In this document: positions 6,115 through 7,572 of the stretch, in pieces
How positions within the stretch are numbered: the first letter of the stretch is position 1
How the letters are laid out: each line of letters starts with the position of its first letter
Origin: Spirochaetaceae bacterium
Lineage (GTDB): Bacteria > Spirochaetota > Spirochaetia > Treponematales > Treponemataceae
DNA length: 7,572 nucleotides
Direction: 5' to 3'
Assembly (NCBI GenBank): GCA_017646305.1
Contig: JAGCMR010000275.1
Location: 1-7,572, forward strand
Translations under genes and position numbers: made by a program
The notes under the pieces: generated by a model
What the model was told of the DNA's origin: nothing
Database searches by the model: none
The model's input: only the letters and a program-made list of their open reading frames with translations

Positions 6115-6367
6115 CATTTCAAAAAATAAAAGAAAAATTAAGTTAAAATTATAATTCAATATTATATAATAAATTAAATAGAATTGACAAAATTGCTCAA
6201 AAGGTCTGTTAGAAATAAAATACAAGCCAGTAGGGGACAAAAAAACACGTTCGTAAAAAACAGAGTAAAATATGTGTCAAAACAACACGTTTAACTGTGT
6301 CATTTTAATATAACTGTGACAAAAGGAAGAGGTGATTATAGATAAAGCTTTGTTTAAAGACCTTCTC
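6115..6367. other. AT-rich divergent intergenic region with repeated boxes
   Basis: No convincing gene is present. The stretch 6119-6190 is almost entirely A and T. TTGACA at 6184-6189 is a perfect -35 hexamer, but the only -10-like partner (TAGAAA at 6210-6215, preceded by TG) is 20 nt away, so a promoter here is doubtful. The part from 6233 to 6325 carries the direct repeat and TGTGNCA boxes listed separately. A strong ribosome-binding-like AGGAAGAGGTGAT lies at 6324-6336. It precedes a 16-codon GTG frame (6332-6382) that I do not call as a gene. Confidence 0.5.
6233..6291. repeat. Imperfect 19-bp direct repeat, 40-bp period
   Basis: The segments 6233-6251 and 6273-6291 align without gaps at 15 of 19 positions by eye. 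Both end in AACACGTT (6244-6251 and 6284-6291), and both contain a CAAAA run in the middle. The 40-bp spacing is close to four helical turns, so a protein bound at both copies would lie on one face of the DNA. Related TGTGNCA boxes occur at 6273, 6296 and 6315. A regulatory role is inference. Confidence 0.4.
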
Positions 6368-6396
6368 TTGATTTTTGACTAGTTGCATTATATGAT
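6368..6396 (+). promoter_or_regulatory. Candidate promoter of the unrecognised gene
   Basis: TTGATT (6368-6373, 4 of 6 to consensus) is followed after exactly 17 nt by TATGAT (6391-6396, 5 of 6). Transcription would be expected to start about 7 nt after the -10, at 6403-6404, which is the first base of the best ATG. If the promoter is real, the mRNA has essentially no 5' leader. Confidence 0.45.
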
Positions 6397-6403
6397 ATGG
6401 AGG

Positions 6404-7572
6404 ATGACATCTGATATTGAAAACCTATTAATGGCTTTTATTCGCATTCAAACTGAAGAATTTTCTGCACAAGATATTCAAGAAGGTTTTTCCCATATTG
6501 GTGCAAATATGTCTACTGCAGAAATAGAGGCATATCTTGGAATGAATCCTTTTGTATTCTCTCTTGAAGGCGGTACTTTTTTAACCCGAGCAGGAGCCTT
6601 TACAGGGGCTACCTTTACTATAAAGCCTACTACAAAAGAAATTGAAGGTGGCTACTTGTTGGTGGGCCATCGTTGTATTCCATTTGTAGATTCAGAGCAA
6701 TCATCTGGAGCTTTACGTTTTTCCTTTGATAACCAGATTCTTCCTCGAAAAATAATGGATTTTCCATTGCGAGAAGTGTTGCCATTTTTTTCCCTGTTTG
6801 GTGAGGAATATGCTATTCAGTTTATTCTTTCTGATCCTGCGGCTCGAGATAGTATGCTCCGTTCCTTTGAAGAGGAGCTCCCTCAAAGTGTAAGCTTAAC
6901 GGTTATTGATTGTTCTAAGATTTTTAAAGACTGGAACTTTAAGAGGGGAGATTTGCTGTTAGCAGAAGTTATAGATTGGCGCGGTGGAATTGTAAAAATT
7001 CATCCTCTCTGTAGCCACAAGGAAAATCCCTTTCAGCAGCAGCCTGTAGATCAACAACGAAACGACTGGTATAAGCTTTTTGAAAAAAGATTGCTGGAAA
7101 GCTTTGACGCTTATGGCCCCTGCGGAACTATAGAAGAACAGCTAGCACGAGTATTCTTTGTGTATGAAAAGGAGCTGTGCAAGGACATAGCTGGAACCAT
7201 TGAAGAAGGCATCAAGCACTCTAAGGTTATTGGTATGGAGCCCTATGGAGTGGAAAGTCGTTTGTGGTTTAAAGGACAGGAGGTGCCTGCAGTGGGCCCC
7301 TGGTTACAGCCAACTGATAGTGTAGAAGAAGGTGAGACTGCGGCATGGAGCAATGAGCAGCTTAATACTGAAATGATGCTATGGCCCAGGGTAATCTTTG
7401 ATTCCTGGATTGTTGATGGCTTATACAATAAAAAAAATAATGAAGAAACTCTTGTAAATTTGATTTTAGGGGAGTCAACTTCACCTTTAGATGTACTCAA
7501 AAGAAAACGTCTCCAGGGAACAATACGATCACGAAGAAGCAAGCTGGAAGAAACCTATAATTGGTTTGCGGA
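6404..7572 (+). CDS. Unrecognised protein, 3' end beyond the window
   Basis: The frame is open for 389 codons from the ATG at 6404 to the window edge, without a stop in AT-rich DNA, so I regard it as a real gene. I do not recognise the family. It begins M-T-S-D-I-E-N-L-L-M-A-F-I-R-I-Q. Residues 1-65 look like a small helical domain, possibly winged-helix-like, followed by F-S-L-E-G-G-T-F-L-T-R-A-G-A-F-T-G (52-68) and G-Y-L-L-V-G-H-R-C-I-P-F-V-D (83-96). There is no signal peptide or membrane segment, so it is probably cytoplasmic. Residues around 182-192 (G-D-L-L-L-A-E-V-I-D-W) suggest a beta strand, and the stretch 366-381 (L-K-R-K-R-L-Q-G-T-I-R-S-R-R-S-K) is strongly basic and could touch nucleic acid. 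An in-frame TAG at 6380-6382 limits how far upstream it can start. Other in-frame starts are TTG 6383, ATG 6392 and ATG 6431; none has a well-spaced ribosome-binding site. GGAGG (6399-6403) directly abuts the chosen ATG. Confidence 0.8.
   Translation, partial: MTSDIENLLMAFIRIQTEEFSAQDIQEGFSHIGANMSTAEIEAYLGMNPFVFSLEGGTFLTRAGAFTGATFTIKPTTKEIEGGYLLVGHRCIPFVDSEQSSGALRFSFDNQILPRKIMDFPLREVLPFFSLFGEEYAIQFILSDPAARDSMLRSFEEELPQSVSLTVIDCSKIFKDWNFKRGDLLLAEVIDWRGGIVKIHPLCSHKENPFQQQPVDQQRNDWYKLFEKRLLESFDAYGPCGTIEEQLARVFFVYEKELCKDIAGTIEEGIKHSKVIGMEPYGVESRLWFKGQEVPAVGPWLQPTDSVEEGETAAWSNEQLNTEMMLWPRVIFDSWIVDGLYNKKNNEETLVNLILGESTSPLDVLKRKRLQGTIRSRRSKLEETYNWFA

Noticed and set aside
6033..6120. CIRCE element upstream of hsp20
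   Set aside because: I looked for TTAGCACTC/GAGTGCTAA and found none; the inverted repeat present has a different sequence and spacing.
6184..6215. Perfect -35 TTGACA as a promoter toward the right
   Set aside because: The only -10-like partner is 20 nt away and weak, and it lies about 190 nt before the next gene.
7243..7542. 99-codon open frame on the - strand
   Set aside because: It is antisense to the long + strand frame from 6404, which has a more plausible composition and much greater length.
1..7572. Mobile elements, CRISPR arrays, tRNA or rRNA genes
   Set aside because: I saw no transposase, no terminal inverted repeats, no regularly spaced repeat array and no recognisable structural RNA.

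Overview
This window looks like ordinary, moderately AT-rich bacterial chromosome. The style of the proteins (a lipoprotein signal ending F-T-G-C-S-K-K, the codon use, the transporter sequences) suggests a spirochaete of the Treponema group. That assignment is inference from general resemblance; there is no rRNA or other marker gene here.

Positions 1-4823 hold a complete branched-chain (or related hydrophobic) amino-acid ABC transporter, all on the + strand: livJ (substrate-binding lipoprotein), livH and livM (the two membrane permeases), livG and livF (the two ATPases). A strong intrinsic terminator separates livJ from livH. The downstream genes are packed tightly: livH-livM are 2 nt apart, and livM-livG and livG-livF each overlap by 4 nt (ATGA). 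A sixth gene, 25 nt after livF, encodes a CBS-CBS-ACT protein of the AcuB type. It is probably the last cistron of the operon and may be a ligand-sensing regulator of the transporter or of amino-acid metabolism.

The operon ends at a hairpin flanked on both sides by T-rich tracts (5515-5562). This can act as a terminator for both the CBS-ACT gene and the convergent small heat-shock protein gene (hsp20, - strand, 5598-6032). The hsp20 gene has a good sigma70-type promoter (TTGGCA-N16-TATAGT). A perfect 7+7 inverted repeat lies over its transcription start, and a small hairpin can partly cover its ribosome-binding site.

A 371-bp AT-rich intergenic region (6033-6403) separates hsp20 from a divergent gene that runs off the right edge (6404 to beyond 7572). 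This last gene is an uninterrupted 389-codon reading frame that I do not recognise. Its start is unusual: a promoter-like TTGATT-N17-TATGAT ends 7 nt before the best ATG, so its mRNA may be leaderless. The same intergenic region has an imperfect 19-bp direct repeat spaced 40 bp apart and further TGTGNCA boxes.

I see no mobile element, CRISPR array, tRNA or rRNA. The window is mostly conventional. The points most worth a second look are the hsp20 control region, the start of the unrecognised gene, and the CBS-ACT cistron attached to the liv operon.
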